Positions 22,391 to 33,708 of a stretch of DNA of 64,000 nt are shown here, one piece after another. The notes under the pieces were generated by a model. The model was not told where the DNA came from. It made no database searches and was given only the letters and a program-made list of their open reading frames with translations. The translations under genes and the position numbers were made by a program. Positions within the stretch are counted from its first letter, which is position 1. Every line of letters begins with the position of its first letter. This stretch comes from Prunus persica (Eukaryota; Streptophyta; Magnoliopsida; Rosales; Rosaceae): contig NC_034009.1 in the NCBI RefSeq assembly GCF_000346465.2, positions 4,611,269 through 4,675,268 of the forward strand, read 5' to 3'.

Positions 22391-22966
22391 ACCGATCTAT
22401 ATATTTATGTATTTTTATTTTCTTGTACATGTGTAGTTCTCTTTATTGCATACTTAGAGAGAATTGTAACTACTAACTAGATAAGAATGTTAAGTTTTAA
22501 ATTTAATGAAGTTGTTGAAGTTATTTATCTTCAGGTTGTAACCATATTAGTTAGTGAACTTTAAAATTTGATGGCATGTCGACCGATCTATATATTTATG
22601 TATTTTTATTTTATTGTACCATGTGTAGTTCTCTTTATTGCATACTTAGAGAGAATTGTAACTAATAACTAGATAAGAATGTTAAGTTTTAAGTTTAATG
22701 AAGCTGTTGAAATTATTTATCTTTAGGTTGTAATATACAGTCCCGATCTCTTGGACCACAGGAGTCCAAGAGATTGTGGTCACCCACCGTTGGATATTAA
22801 TCCAATGGTTCAAATTTTTTTTTTTTAAAATGAGTGCAAGAGTGAGTGAACCGTTGAATTTACATCCAACGATGAGTGACCACAAATCTCTTGGACTACA
22901 GGGGTCCAAGAGATCAGGACTGTTGTAATATATTAGTTAGTGAACTTTAAAATTTGATGGCACGTT
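22391..22966. repeat. Tandem duplication of a 191-bp unit, second copy interrupted by a MITE
   Basis: Unit 1 (22391-22581) and unit 2 (22582 to about 22966) both begin ACCGATCTATATATTTATG and contain GTAGTTCTCTTTATTGCATA and AGTTAGTGAACTTTAAAATT. Unit 2 is longer only because of the insertion at 22738-22922, so unit 1 preserves the uninterrupted site. Confidence 0.9.
22738..22922. mobile_element. 185-bp MITE with long TIRs and 10-bp target duplication
   Basis: The ends are CAGTCC...GGACTG with inverted repeats of nearly 60 bp on each side (outer CAGTCCCGATCTCTTGGAC, inner ACCGTTGGAT). TTGTAATATA is duplicated at 22728-22737 and 22923-22932. Because of a short palindromic overlap, an 8 bp duplication with ACAGTCC ends is also possible, so assignment to MULE (9-11 bp) or hAT (8 bp) is open. 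Each TIR itself holds an 11-bp stem (ATCTCTTGGAC/GTCCAAGAGAT). There is no coding capacity. Confidence 0.93.
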
Positions 22967-23137
22967 GACCTCTAGGATGGCTTGATATGTTAAAAAAATG
23001 ATAAATATGTAGGAGGTTATGGAATATTATTGTTGTAATTGGGCTAAGAAAGTTGAAAATTGTAAAAGAAAAACATATTGGGCTTAGGCCTAAACCGGCC
23101 AAGCCAAACTAAACCAAACCATCAAACATTAGTTTAA

Positions 23138-24310
23138 GGAAACTACATAAAACCTCCCAAACTATAGGGTCACTTTTAAGTTCATACTCAAATTTAGAGA
23201 CATTTACGAGTACATAATCAAACTTCCAAAAACCCTACAATTTGCCCCCTCCATTACACAAATTGTTAATAAATCTGTCAAATGCTGATGTGGCAAATGT
23301 GACTCCCAATTTTTTATGACATGGCCTTCTATGTAGACGAAAAAATTAATAAAAATTATTTTGTTGATTAAATTAATTTTCAAATATAAAAATATAAGCA
23401 AAGATGGGAATGTCACTCTTTAAAAACTTCAATTGAAAATTAAAATTAAAAAAAGCCATCTCTCATCCCACTTTGGGATCAAACCAAAAATCCAATCTTG
23501 CACAATTGAAAAAAGGCACCATGAGCTCCAGCAAGATCTGAAGACCGACGACGAGCGCTAGCGAGGTCTTAAGAATGTCCCCTATGGCGTGTCGCAAAGA
23601 CCCAACCACCTGGATTTTGCAGATCGAAGATTTCTAGGTCCAAGGGCGTGGAAGGTGTCGCACGCTACAGACCGGGGACGATCGATCCGAGAGGACAGCG
23701 ACGAAAGCAACATCGACTCTACAGTTGCCAGATGATGTTGTGGATGATAGGTTCCCTACATTGGAGCCTTACTAGTTGAGCAGCGCAGACTGAGTCGCAA
23801 GTTAAGCCTGGGGAAGTTTCTTCCTTTATTTGTTTTCTATAATTAAAAAAACAAAGTTCTTGCAGTCTTTCACACATACACAAAGAGAGAGAGAGAGAGA
23901 GAGAGAGAGACGACGACGGTTATGGCGGGGAAGCATTGAGGGGCTGGGTATTTTGGTGACGATGTTGGGTTTGGTACGATAGTAAGTTGGGCTGAGGGGT
24001 TGGGAGGAGGAGAGGGACAATGATTTTTCTTTTCTTTTGATTTTAAATGAAAATTAATTATTTAATATCATTTTACTTGTTTTGTATAATAGTTTATTAG
24101 TTTTTTGTCCACGTGGAACCCCACGTCAATTAAAAAATAGGTCCCACAAATGCCACATCAGCATTTAATAGATTAACTAACGGTTTGACTAATGAATGGG
24201 GTAATTTGTACGGTTTCTAGGAGTTTGAGCATGTACTCATAAATGTCTCTAAAATTGAGTATGAACTTAAAAATGACCCTATAGTTTGGGGGGTTTTATG
24301 TAGTTTGTCC
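23138..24310. mobile_element. Non-autonomous MULE-like element, 1.17 kb
   Basis: The left end GGAAACTACATAAAACC and the right end GGTTTTATGTAGTTTGTCC are inverted copies, and the similarity continues for about 190 bp inward, including the text TATAGGGTCA and GATGTGGCAAATG. The perfect 9-bp duplication TTAGTTTAA flanks the element (23129-23137 and 24311-24319), as expected for MULEs. The interior (about 23420-24020) has a GC-richer stretch of unknown origin and a GA microsatellite, but no transposase or recognisable gene fragment. Confidence 0.93.
23884..23910 (+). repeat. (AG)n microsatellite
   Basis: Perfect AG run of about 13 units inside the 23138-24310 element. Confidence 0.97.
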
Positions 24311-24319
24311 TTAGTTTAA

Positions 24320-24518
24320 TTTAGTTAGATTTCCCCAATTATTTTTGCTAAAGTCAAATCAAACCAAACTATTGTATTATAAGTGGTTCAGTTGCAATTT
24401 TAGGGTAAAATCGATCCAATCCAAACATTGCTCTCCCTTAATAGTGCTCTTGTCAACCTCGTTATTGAGCTTCTACAATCCATTGTAGTTTGATTATCCA
24501 TTAACTCTTACTCTAATA
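24320..24518. other. Short unique spacer between two transposons
   Basis: AT-rich sequence with no frame or motif. It ends with TAATA (24514-24518), the left target duplication of the next LTR element. Confidence 0.6.
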
Positions 24519-25022
24519 TGTTGTAAAAGTTTTTGTGTGGAGTCCACTAACTATTCATTTGGAGACTTTGGGTAACGTTTGTCTGCAACTTTCTCTTATT
24601 GTACATTCACGGGCATCATTTCCTTAGCCTATAAATAAGACATTATTGTGCCTTTGCATGTACACCTCCGAGAGAAGAGAAAAGGAGAAATGGAAAGAAA
24701 CAAAGAAGAGGAAAGAGAGAAGAGAGAAGAGGAAAGAAAGAAGGGGAAAGAGAAAAGAGGAAAGAGAGAAAAGGAAAGAGACAAGAGGAAGAGAAGGAAG
24801 AAAGAGGAAAGAGAGAGCAGAGAGAAATTCTCCTAGAGAGAAAATTCAGTGAGCCACACATATTGTAAACACTAAAGTTGTAGCCCTATTATTTTATATA
24901 GTGAAAAGTTACTACTGCTGCTCTCCGGGGACGTAGGCATAGCCGAACCTCGTTAAATACTGTGTCTCATCTACTTTACGTGCAGCTCAATATTCGCACA
25001 TATTCCAAGTTATTTTATAACA
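24519..25022 (+). repeat. 5' LTR (504 bp)
   Basis: TG...CA ends, TATA box TATAAATA at 24630-24637, and a purine-dominated stretch (about 24665-24835) just downstream of the expected transcription start. Frames read through the purine stretch are compositional. Confidence 0.95.
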
Positions 25023-25024
25023 CG

Positions 25025-25037
25025 TTATCAGCACGAG
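25025..25037 (+). other. Primer-binding-site-like motif
   Basis: TTATCAGCACGAG lies two bases after the 5' LTR. It resembles the TATCAGAGC core of the initiator-Met-tRNA site of plant copia elements and is a common variant, but complementarity was not checked against a tRNA. Confidence 0.5.
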
Positions 25038-25219
25038 AAGCTCTCAGGTATAATTTTTGTGCTGCACTATTATTTATACTACTAACCATTATGTTGATGT
25101 AAGGAAGAAAAGAAGAAAAGCCAACATAATTTGTCTAGCTTTCAAACTAATGAATCATGGTGTTGATAAGATTCCAACGAAGAAAAAAAAAAGGGGGGGT
25201 TGGAAAAGCTTCCTACAGT

Positions 25220-25680
25220 AATTTTCACTTTCTTATATTTTTAGTGGTGATTTTATTCCCACATTTATTTTATTTATGGTATGGTGTAGGTTTATTACCC
25301 ATACGACAATATTTAAAGGGTGGTGCGGGTTTATCGTCCACGCCTTTGCTTTTATTTAAATGTATGGAGCAGAATTAGTGCCCATACAAGCACGTTTACT
25401 TTACAAATTTAATTTACCGCACATTTAATTTTATTTAAGGTATGGTGCGGGATTAACGTCCATACAGCAAGCAATTTAATTTATGCATTTAATTTACCGC
25501 ACATTTACATTTATTTAAAAGGGTGGTGCGGGTTTATCGTCCACGCCTTTACTTTTATTTAAATGTATGGAGCAGAATTAATGCTCATACAAGCACCTTA
25601 ACTTTATGAATTTAATTTCCCGCACATTTACATTTATTTAAAGTGTGGTGCGGGTTTATCGTCCATACCAGTAATTTATT
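25220..25680 (+). repeat. Tandem repeats with GGTGCGGGTTTATCGTCC motif
   Basis: GGTGCGGGTTTATCGTCCA or close variants occur near 25321, 25446, 25526 and 25648, alternating with ATGGAGCAGAATTA blocks and CGCACATTTA. The repeat unit varies from about 80 to 125 bp. The array sits in the leader of the LTR element. Confidence 0.8.
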
Positions 25681-25744
25681 TACCAGCAATTTATTTTATG
25701 GACTAAATGTGCTGTATGATGAGTTTTTTTTACAGTATATAGAT

Positions 25745-26280
25745 CAGGACCAGAAGTTCCTTGATCCTCATCATACAATTACATCAGGACTTGAAGATCC
25801 TTGATGATGATGTTAATATAAGAGCTGACAGTCTCTCCGGTACTATATTTGTAAACATGTGATTGGACTTGAGGGTCCTTGATCCCTGACATGTAAATAA
25901 GGACCTGGGGTTCCTTAATGATGTAACAGTACCGTATTGGTTCATAATGCCGTACACATTGATGATAACTGTACTGGCAGATGAATAGATACGTATTCAT
26001 GACTTGATGAATAGTACTATTCACATGAATAGTGACGTATGCATAAATATTAACCATTTTGGGTAAACTGTCACTATATACAAAAGAGAACCTGCAGTTC
26101 CTTAAACTCATGGATGAGCAATTAAATGAGATGCCAGAAGTTCCTCAAAATATGGACAATTATGTAAGGGCTTGGAGTCCCGAAATATGTACAGAAAATT
26201 GTAAAAATGTCCATACCATGAGAATATGTGGCTTTGGCCTGAAGTTCAAAATTTAACAGTGTTGAGAACCTGAAGTTCCA
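25745..26280 (+). repeat. Series of diverged GGACCTGAAGTTCCTTGAT-like short repeats
   Basis: Variants of GGACCAGAAGTTCCTTGATC occur near 25748, 25788, 25866, 25900, 26092, 26130, 26170 and 26266. They look like decayed copies of one unit of several tens of bases. No reading frame is conserved through them. Confidence 0.65.
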
Positions 26281-26890
26281 ACAATTAAATGGACAACCCT
26301 TGAGGTATTATTGCAAATTGTGGTATGCCACATATTTCTTTGGCATAAGAAGATGATGAATTTAAAGTTCGATTTTGTTATAATCGACACCTCAAGGAAG
26401 AAATATATTTTGTGAATTCTGGTTGTTAAGAATACACCGCGAAATGGATAATATTAATATAAACCTCAAATAATGAATTGAGGCTCCCCACATATTTTGT
26501 TATATCTGGGCCGGAAGCCCATGGATCCAAATATATGAGAGATCCTGAACTTGAAGTTGTGGGTATATAGTAGTTAATGCTCTTCACTACTATATTGCGA
26601 TATTATCATGGCTTTTACTCAATTCATATTTCATGTCCATTTGAAAAGGGCAAATAAATTCTGAGTTTGTGCCCAGGCCAAAACTTCCGGGCTACCATGC
26701 AATTTGGGAGAGACAATGTGGTTATTTGAACCTATAAGGCACAAGGTTCCAAACCGTCATTTTGAAAAGACGTAAAAACCACAGGTGCAAGTTTAAGAAT
26801 GTGCGCAATTATTATTACAGGAACATACAACAGATAGATTTTTTCCACCTGCAATGAAGGTGCAGGCCCTGTAAAATCTATAAAATTACA

Positions 26891-29003
26891 TTATGTTCTG
26901 GAAGCCTCTGAAGGAAGAGGACGGCGCCTCTTAAGCTTGGCCATGAGCTTCTCGTGGTCTCCCAAAATTCTTTCATTGGAGACCTGCAGCATGTCTAGCC
27001 TTCTCAGTGTATCAACGGAGTACGAACTCACCAGTTTCAACAAGGAATTATTCTCTCCTTTAAGTTTCTCAACCTCCTGTTGAGACTCATGAAGCATTCT
27101 TTGAAGAGACGAATTTTCAGTTGTCAGCTTCTCAACCTCGTTTGCTCTAGCACGCAAACGATCAGCCATGTTAGAAACAGAAGCAGCACTCTGAATGCTA
27201 AAAGCCATTGAGTCATCAATAGCCTCTTCCTAAGACTTCCCTGTTAACAACATTTCATCCATTGGAGTAATGAAATTCCTAGCTACTTGTTTGGACCCAA
27301 ATTCGGCACACCCAAAACCAAGAGACAAGCCCATGATAAAATTGCCTGCCCAGCCCAAAGACTTGAGAAAAATAAAAATAGGATCCAGACAGATTGGGCT
27401 TCACGCCAAGAATGTTGAAAACGAAGCTTCAGCCCAAAGAAAGGCCCAAAGAGGAAACTGACAAGATGGGCTTCAAAAGATCAGCCCAGGAATTATTGAT
27501 TAGGTTCAGACCCAAGGGGATCAAAGACACGCCCACGTGATTGTCTCAATATTGAAGAATCGGCAATTCCAACTAAGTTTAAAATATGAAGGGAACATTT
27601 CTGAAACACTGCCGACAGAAGATCAAAAACCCATCTGTGTTCGAGATTTTGATTCAAATCAGTATACCATCTTCCAAGGAATTCACAGACCACGCTTCCT
27701 GAGCTAAAAAGCAGAAAATAGGGAACTGTTCAAAGAAATACAAGAGAGAAAAACCAAACCGTCATAAAAAGCCCACACAGACAAATGGCATCGGTTGAAT
27801 TAGAGAAGTGCCACCCAGAAAACCAGGGAAGAGACTGCTTTAGGAGGTGACTGCTTAGAGTTTGTCTGCCATGACTGATAAAGATCTTGTTTACTTTGCG
27901 TTGTAAGAGATCTTTTATGCCGCCCATTATTTTAAAACCACCTCCCCAAAAAAAAACAGGTCTCTTATAAAAGACGAAGGCAGGCAAGGAAGCAGAGACA
28001 TCAACACAACAACATCAAAAACATACACTCAAACTCATCAAACAAATGAGAAGACAGCTTTAGATCAGAATTCCAAAGTTCAGACTTAGAAAATAAGTCT
28101 TCTGAAAACGAGATCCCCCTCGTTACAAATTTGGTTCAGCAAAAGCCAAGACAAACACAGTTTGAGTTTTCACAAAATATGAAAACCTCAACAAATTTTA
28201 CAGCATAGTTCCAGCCTGCTAAATTCTCGAGAATAGCCACTTCTGTCCCTTCAAACTGAAGAAGTCGCAGTTCTGCCCGCTCAGAAAGTCTCCCAAGGCT
28301 TGAAGTAGATTGAAGCTCTGCCAAAATCAAACTTTGGTATCGATTTATAGCTGAAGCTAAGAAGCTAAAGTTGTGGACAGTACAGTCCAGCATAGACGTG
28401 CCCAGTCCAGCCTGGATCAAAAGTTTCTACCCAGGCAGAAATGGGATTTCAGCCATCCTGTTTGCCCTTCTAGAGTTGATTTCTCCCTGTTTAATTTTGT
28501 AAAAGGCAGTTCTGCCTGAAACAGTGCTTTATTATTATCTATTCTGGCCAGAACAACCATTTTGATACTGAGATAAATTGTGAAAGTCCTCACCAGTCTG
28601 AGGCAAGAAAAGAACTTACTTGGGAGATATTCCTCACCCAAATTCACAATCGTTTGTTTTAGAAGTCAGTAACTTGAGGCGCAAGTTATCCACTCTAAAA
28701 ATAAGTCTGCTAGAATTTGCATTGCTAGCAGTGGCACGCTCGCACACCAAAGAAAGCTGACTTGTCGACCAACAAGTGGTCTCCAAGCCAGTGGGGAACT
28801 TCACCCTTCCACATAAGGAGTTAACCGCGAAAACGGGTGAACACTACTATGACAGCAGTAGCATCATTCATCATCACAGAATCATTAACTGTGAGATGAC
28901 GATTTTGGGATACAAAGGATGGACGCCAAACTTGGGCATCACTGGTTGTTGTGGGAGCATCATTTAAATTGAAATAATTTGGGCAGGAAGAAGAGGAAGC
29001 CAT
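26891..29003 (-). pseudogene. Antisense coiled-coil gene inside the LTR element (two blocks)
   Basis: On the strand opposite to the retrotransposon, 29003-28821 opens with a serine-rich start (MASSSSCPNYFNLNDAP) and runs to MMNDATAVIV. A second block, 27208-26891 extended upstream to about 27285, reads VARNFITPMDEMLLTGKS, a stop, then EEAIDDSMAFSIQSAASV and a heptad-rich coiled coil (VEKLTTENSSLQRML, VEKLKGENNSLLKLV) ending in basic residues. The blocks look like parts of one antisense gene separated by about 1.5 kb. I could not find a clean GT-AG pair at the junction, so intron versus insertion is unresolved. Function is unknown. The stop suggests decay. Confidence 0.5.
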
Positions 29004-31079
29004 TTTTAAGAAGGTTTCGAAGAAAGCCTTAGGAAAACTAAAGTTTCAGAAAATGAAGGAAGTTAAGTTGAAACGCAATTGCTCCAATCAAGTTTTGCAA
29101 AGGCAATATCTATAGACGAAAATATGGCAATATCTTCAGGATTCCAATATCTTCTCGAATCCACATATTATCTTTTTTCTTTCTCAGAGTCCAAAACTTC
29201 ACGTGGCCTCTAATAATGCCTGTCGGCACTTTCGGCGTTTTCAAGTATTATTTTCGTCAAAGCCGATCTTACTTTACGGATTTCACGGAGCTACTTTTTC
29301 AAAAGTATCCCGAGAATCTCGCAATTTTCCTATGGTTAATTTGAAATTCACAGGTTCTACCTATTCATTGTATTTGTGTATAAATGTGTTACTAACGAAA
29401 TTTTCTTTGCAGAAGACATCTAGTTTTCTCCATACCTAGTGATGCGATATCTACTTGTTTTTCTCATCAGTGAGCACTCAATATGCCCGAGAAGCAAGAC
29501 TATCTCTGATCATCCATTCAGGAAGCGAGACTATCCCTGATCACGTTTCCGCTGCATTAGGGAACTGTGAAGGTGACCTTATGCTCCAATCTCCTGAGGT
29601 CTTTCTAGACTAGGAGAAATGAGAGCTTGTTGTTTGCTCCCACCAGCTTCCTTCCTTGATTGCTTACCTTACCTTGCAATCAATATCACAATTTTTGTAT
29701 TTTTTCTTTCTTTTATAACCCTCTGTTCATAAGGGATTTTATTTCTTTAGAATGAACATCTGAAGAATGAATCCATGCAGTGATCCTAACTCTGAGAGTT
29801 ATTTGTTTTTGACAGAGAAGAGAATTGTGATTTTTGCTCTTGCAGGATATAACAAGATCATCAAGCGATACTTTATATTTACTGGGCCGATACGAGCTTG
29901 AATGATACTTGAGAAAAGTTTCTCCCACCTAAGATGTAAGCAATACTTGTGTTATTTTATGCTTATATACCTATTTGATATTTTATCTTGAAAGGTAACC
30001 AAATGGGGAGATAAGTCCGTTCCAAAAGAATGGCTTGTATGTATCCATGAATTATTAACGCAAATTTTACAGATTGCAAGTTGGATACATTGATAATACA
30101 CTGCACAGATTAAAGTCCCATAAAAACAAAATATGGGTATAGCAGTGATCAATATTGATATTATGCACGCCTAATGCGTAGCAAATTATATGGGTTAAAG
30201 TCCCATGATATGGGTTAAAGTCCCATAAATTAATTGACATGTATGTATTAATCTGTGGCTGCCTGCAGCATGACAGATATATAGGTTCTAAATGTTCCAA
30301 CTCCCTAAATGGAGATTATCCACGCCCTACTATAAAATAACGCTCCATTGGAGGTTATAATCCACATTCTCACATAATAAAAGCCCTCTGAAGTGGTTTG
30401 GGTACCCAAAAGCAAAGAAATGCTTATAATTGATGTATGCGCATGCAAATGAGAATGGTGAGATCATGAATTGATGAATGACAATTTTTGGTTTTGGAGT
30501 AGCTACTCAAATCATCAATGGGCTGTGTTGATTGGAACCACGTTCAATTATTAAATGTCGACAATATTATTGGCCAAAATGGAACGAGGTAATTCCATTA
30601 TAAATGAGAATGAACGTGAAAGAACAAACCCGCAATACGAACCCCAAAATTTGTTAATACTGAAATTTATACTTAGGTGTTCGGAATAAAAGGGAATATA
30701 CCTACTTTGTATGACACACTGTTTCTGACAGGAACAAGGAATGTTGGGTTTTCTCCATGTTTACAGATTCAATTGTGCCCATTTATTGCACATTTACGGA
30801 GACCAACATGTTATCTTTAAGGGTTATTAAATGCACAAAGCATATCACCTGAAGTGATTCCCTAAAGATGTATAAATAGCTGGGTTAAAGTTATATAATG
30901 TGTCATAAAGTTTAATCCCTTTAAACAAAATCCTTGAAAGGATTGAAATTGCATGAAGCAAGTCCCTGAATGACATGTGCCTGAAGCACAAAATTTGTAC
31001 TCAATATTAATATGCATAAATTACCTCAGTGAGTACATTGATTATAATGTGTTTGCAACACAATAAACACAATAAAGCT

Positions 31080-31664
31080 TCTCAAGAGTTCCAGAAATAT
31101 TTGTCTCGACTTAAAGATCGAGCATTATGCCAACGAGATTCTTGCTTATACTAAGAAAGTATTGAAGCATTTTTATGAGGATTATCCGTTGGGCACTTTA
31201 AGGATTTTCCGGAAGTATATTGGACCGGACATCATATTTTCCAGATAAGGCTCAACTCCATCACCATCATTTTGGGATGATGTGAGGTATATTTGATGCT
31301 ATCTCCGCATAACACCATGTATGGGCATATTCTTTCATATGATCTTACAAATAGCCCAGGTTTTGTTGGAAACGCGAACTCTGAAAATTTCTATGATTTA
31401 CATAGAGATAGCTCACTGGAAATATATTTACTATATGAATTGTTGGTGGCTACATCATTCACTCACTCCGAAAGATTCTCACTCCAAAAGATAGTTATGA
31501 AGACATCAGGGGGAGATATTAATCAGGGGGAGCATCCAGAAGTATGCTATACAGATTGTTGTACTCTTCTTTCTTCCTTCCATCAGTTCTCTACCTTACT
31601 AGGTTTTCACCAAGCAAAGTCTGATGAAGCAACTGACATATCATTTGTGGTCTCCAAGGGGGAG
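31080..31664 (+). pseudogene. Copia pol 3' tail relic and polypurine tract
   Basis: The frame at 31293-31721 contains KTSGGDINQGEHPE, resembling the glycine/glutamine-rich tail that follows RNase H in many plant copia polyproteins. The AGGGGGAG tracts near 31508, 31525 and 31656 are typical too. No RNase H core residues are recognisable upstream. This is the main basis for calling the element copia-derived. Confidence 0.5.
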
Positions 31665-32169
31665 TGTTGTAAAAGTTTTTGTGTGGAGCCCACTAACTAT
31701 TCATTTGGAGACTTTGGGTAACGTTTGTCTGCAACTTTCTCTTATTGTACATTCACGGGCATCATTTCCTTAGCCTATAAATAAGACATTATTGTGCCTT
31801 TGCATGTACACCTCCGAGAGAAGAGAAAGGGAGAAATGGAAAGAAACAAAGAAGAGGAAAGAGAGAAGAGAGAAGAGGAAAGAAAGAAGGGGAAAGAGAA
31901 AAGAGGAAAGAGAGAAAAGGAAAGAGACAAGAGGAAGAGAAGGAAGAAAGAGGAAAGAGAGAGCAGAGAGAAATTCTCCTAGAGAGAAAATTCAGTGAGC
32001 CACACATATTGTAAACACTAAAGTTGTAGCCCTATTATTTTACATAGTGGAAAAGTTACTACTGCTGCTCTCCGGGGACGTAGGCATAGCCGAACCTCGT
32101 TAAATACTGTGTCTCATCTACTTTACGTGCAGCTCAATATTCGCACATATTCCAGGTTATTTTATAACA
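31665..32169 (+). repeat. 3' LTR (505 bp)
   Basis: Begins TGTTGTAAAAG immediately after the polypurine tract and ends TTATAACA before the TAATA duplication. Differs from the 5' LTR by four transitions and one inserted G. Confidence 0.95.
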
Positions 32170-32174
32170 TAATA

Positions 32175-33227
32175 ATATTTCTTTTCATAATATTGGAACA
32201 TGAGTTAAGTTCGAATATAAGATAAGAAACATTACATCTTGAACATGATATTAGTGGGGGGTTAAATACCATTTTTGCCCCATAATTGTCCATTTACTCT
32301 TTAGACAATTTTTTAGGTAAATTGAAAACTTAAACTATATGCAAAATCGCCAATATGGGACTCAACGTCAATTTTTTGGAGGTCCATCCAAATTTCTATA
32401 AACATTAATGGCAAATTCGTAATTTTAAAGAAAATAAAATTATATCTTTCTAAAATACTAAATAATAGTAAAAATGTATTTAAAAAATAGAAACAAGAGA
32501 GAACAAAAAACACCACCTCTCCATCAGCCTCTGATAAGCCCACCCTGCTCACATCGACGACATCAACGCTAGCTCATGTGACCTTTCACCTCCTCTCTCT
32601 CTTCCTCCACTTCTCTTTCTTTCTCCTTACATCCTATCTCAATCTCCATCTTTTTTGTCTCTTCCTCCTAGCGCCAGCTCCTTTCTCGATCTCCCTCCAT
32701 CTATTTTTCTCTCTCTTCACCACTACTACAGCATAAACCCAAACACAAAAAATAAAAAAACAGACAGAACCACTCATACAAAACCATAACAACCACCAAT
32801 CTCATTGCGACCCACACATGAAGAACCACTTCTGCAAAATGCAAACCCAACCAAACTAGCCTTTTATTACTTGTTCTGGCATGAACGCGTTTGAAGTCAT
32901 AGCGTGAGTTTCAATTTTGATGTCGTAGCAGTTTTTGTTGTCATTTTAGGCTTGGGCTGTAGGAGTTGATGTCGTTTGAAGGTGGAAGCTGATGTCACTT
33001 GTGTTTAGACCGTAGGAGTTGAGTTGGGCTCACAGACCAGTGGACAGTTAGAGTTTGACCTCAAATGAATAAATGAAATTATTAAAAAAAGCTATAATGG
33101 CAAATATTGTAATTTATAGGATTTGTTAGTTGTAGTTTTGTAATTTGAGGTTGATTTATCAGCATTGACCTCAAGTAAATTAGGTAAAATTAGTTTCCTA
33201 CCTATCACAAAATGGAACTCCCTATTG
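32175..33227. other. Intergenic sequence between two LTR elements, no gene seen
   Basis: AT-rich flanks surround a pyrimidine-rich stretch (about 32575-32720). The text TTAAATACCATTTTTGCCCC near 32264 resembles an end of a non-autonomous TIR element, but I found no matching inverted end. It closes with ATTTC (33228-33232), the left target duplication of the next element. Confidence 0.55.
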
Positions 33228-33232
33228 ATTTC

Positions 33233-33688
33233 TGTTTATACCAAAATGAACAGCTTATAAGGACTAGACACGTGGGCAAAACTAAGCTCGACTATGGTAG
33301 CCGTCGGCACCTTGCCTACCAATCCTGCGATCGGTAACACCCTTCTCCACGACACGTGGGCATGCCCACAATCGATGTCCACAGTCCCACATCAAATTCT
33401 AAACTATATGCACACCTCCCAAGGCCTATAAAATAGGGTTATAATCCCCAAATGGAGGTAATCAGAACTTACGGCATATAGCCTATTGATCTGTAAGTCT
33501 AAGTTTACTAAATCCGTACTTACTGAAGCATCGAAGAGCCTTCGACCGGTACCACACCGGTGCCTAAAGGCCTTACAGAGCGTTTGTTATCTTGCAGATC
33601 ACGCGCTTCGCGGAGGCCCGTGTCATACCAAAGGCCCAATATCACTAAATTGAGCCCAAAAGTGCCGAACCACTTTTTCGCATCAACA
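33233..33688 (+). repeat. 5' LTR (456 bp)
   Basis: TG...CA ends with a TATA-like CCTATAAAATAG near 33424 and a GACACGTGGGC G-box-like site near 33266. Two CACGTGG motifs suggest a stress-type promoter, which is inference. Confidence 0.93.
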
Positions 33689-33690
33689 GA

Positions 33691-33708
33691 TTGGCGCCGT
33701 CTGTGGGA
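33691..33708 (+). other. Primer-binding-site region
   Basis: TTGGCGCCGTCTGTGGGA begins two bases after the 5' LTR, the expected place for a retroelement primer site. The tRNA was not identified. Confidence 0.6.

Larger units (their letters stand above)
24519..32169 (+). mobile_element. Young LTR retrotransposon, 7.65 kb, non-autonomous (copia-derived LARD type)
   Basis: Two near-identical LTRs (24519-25022 and 31665-32169) start TGTTGTAAAAG and end TTATAACA, flanked by the 5-bp duplication TAATA (24514-24518 and 32170-32174). A primer-binding-like TTATCAGCACGAG follows the 5' LTR, and a polypurine tract AAGGGGGAG (31656-31664) precedes the 3' LTR. By eye the LTRs differ by four transitions and one 1-bp indel. 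The 6.6 kb interior has no intact gag or pol. Only a copia-like 3' tail is recognisable (HxGGDINQGEHP-type text near 31505-31545), plus tandem repeats and an antisense reading frame. It is probably mobilised in trans. Confidence 0.93.

Noticed and set aside
24643..24861. Long KER-rich and SFL-rich frames on both strands of the 5' LTR, repeated at 31789-32007
   Set aside because: They come from a purine-rich tract; open frames on both strands are compositional. They lie in the LTR.
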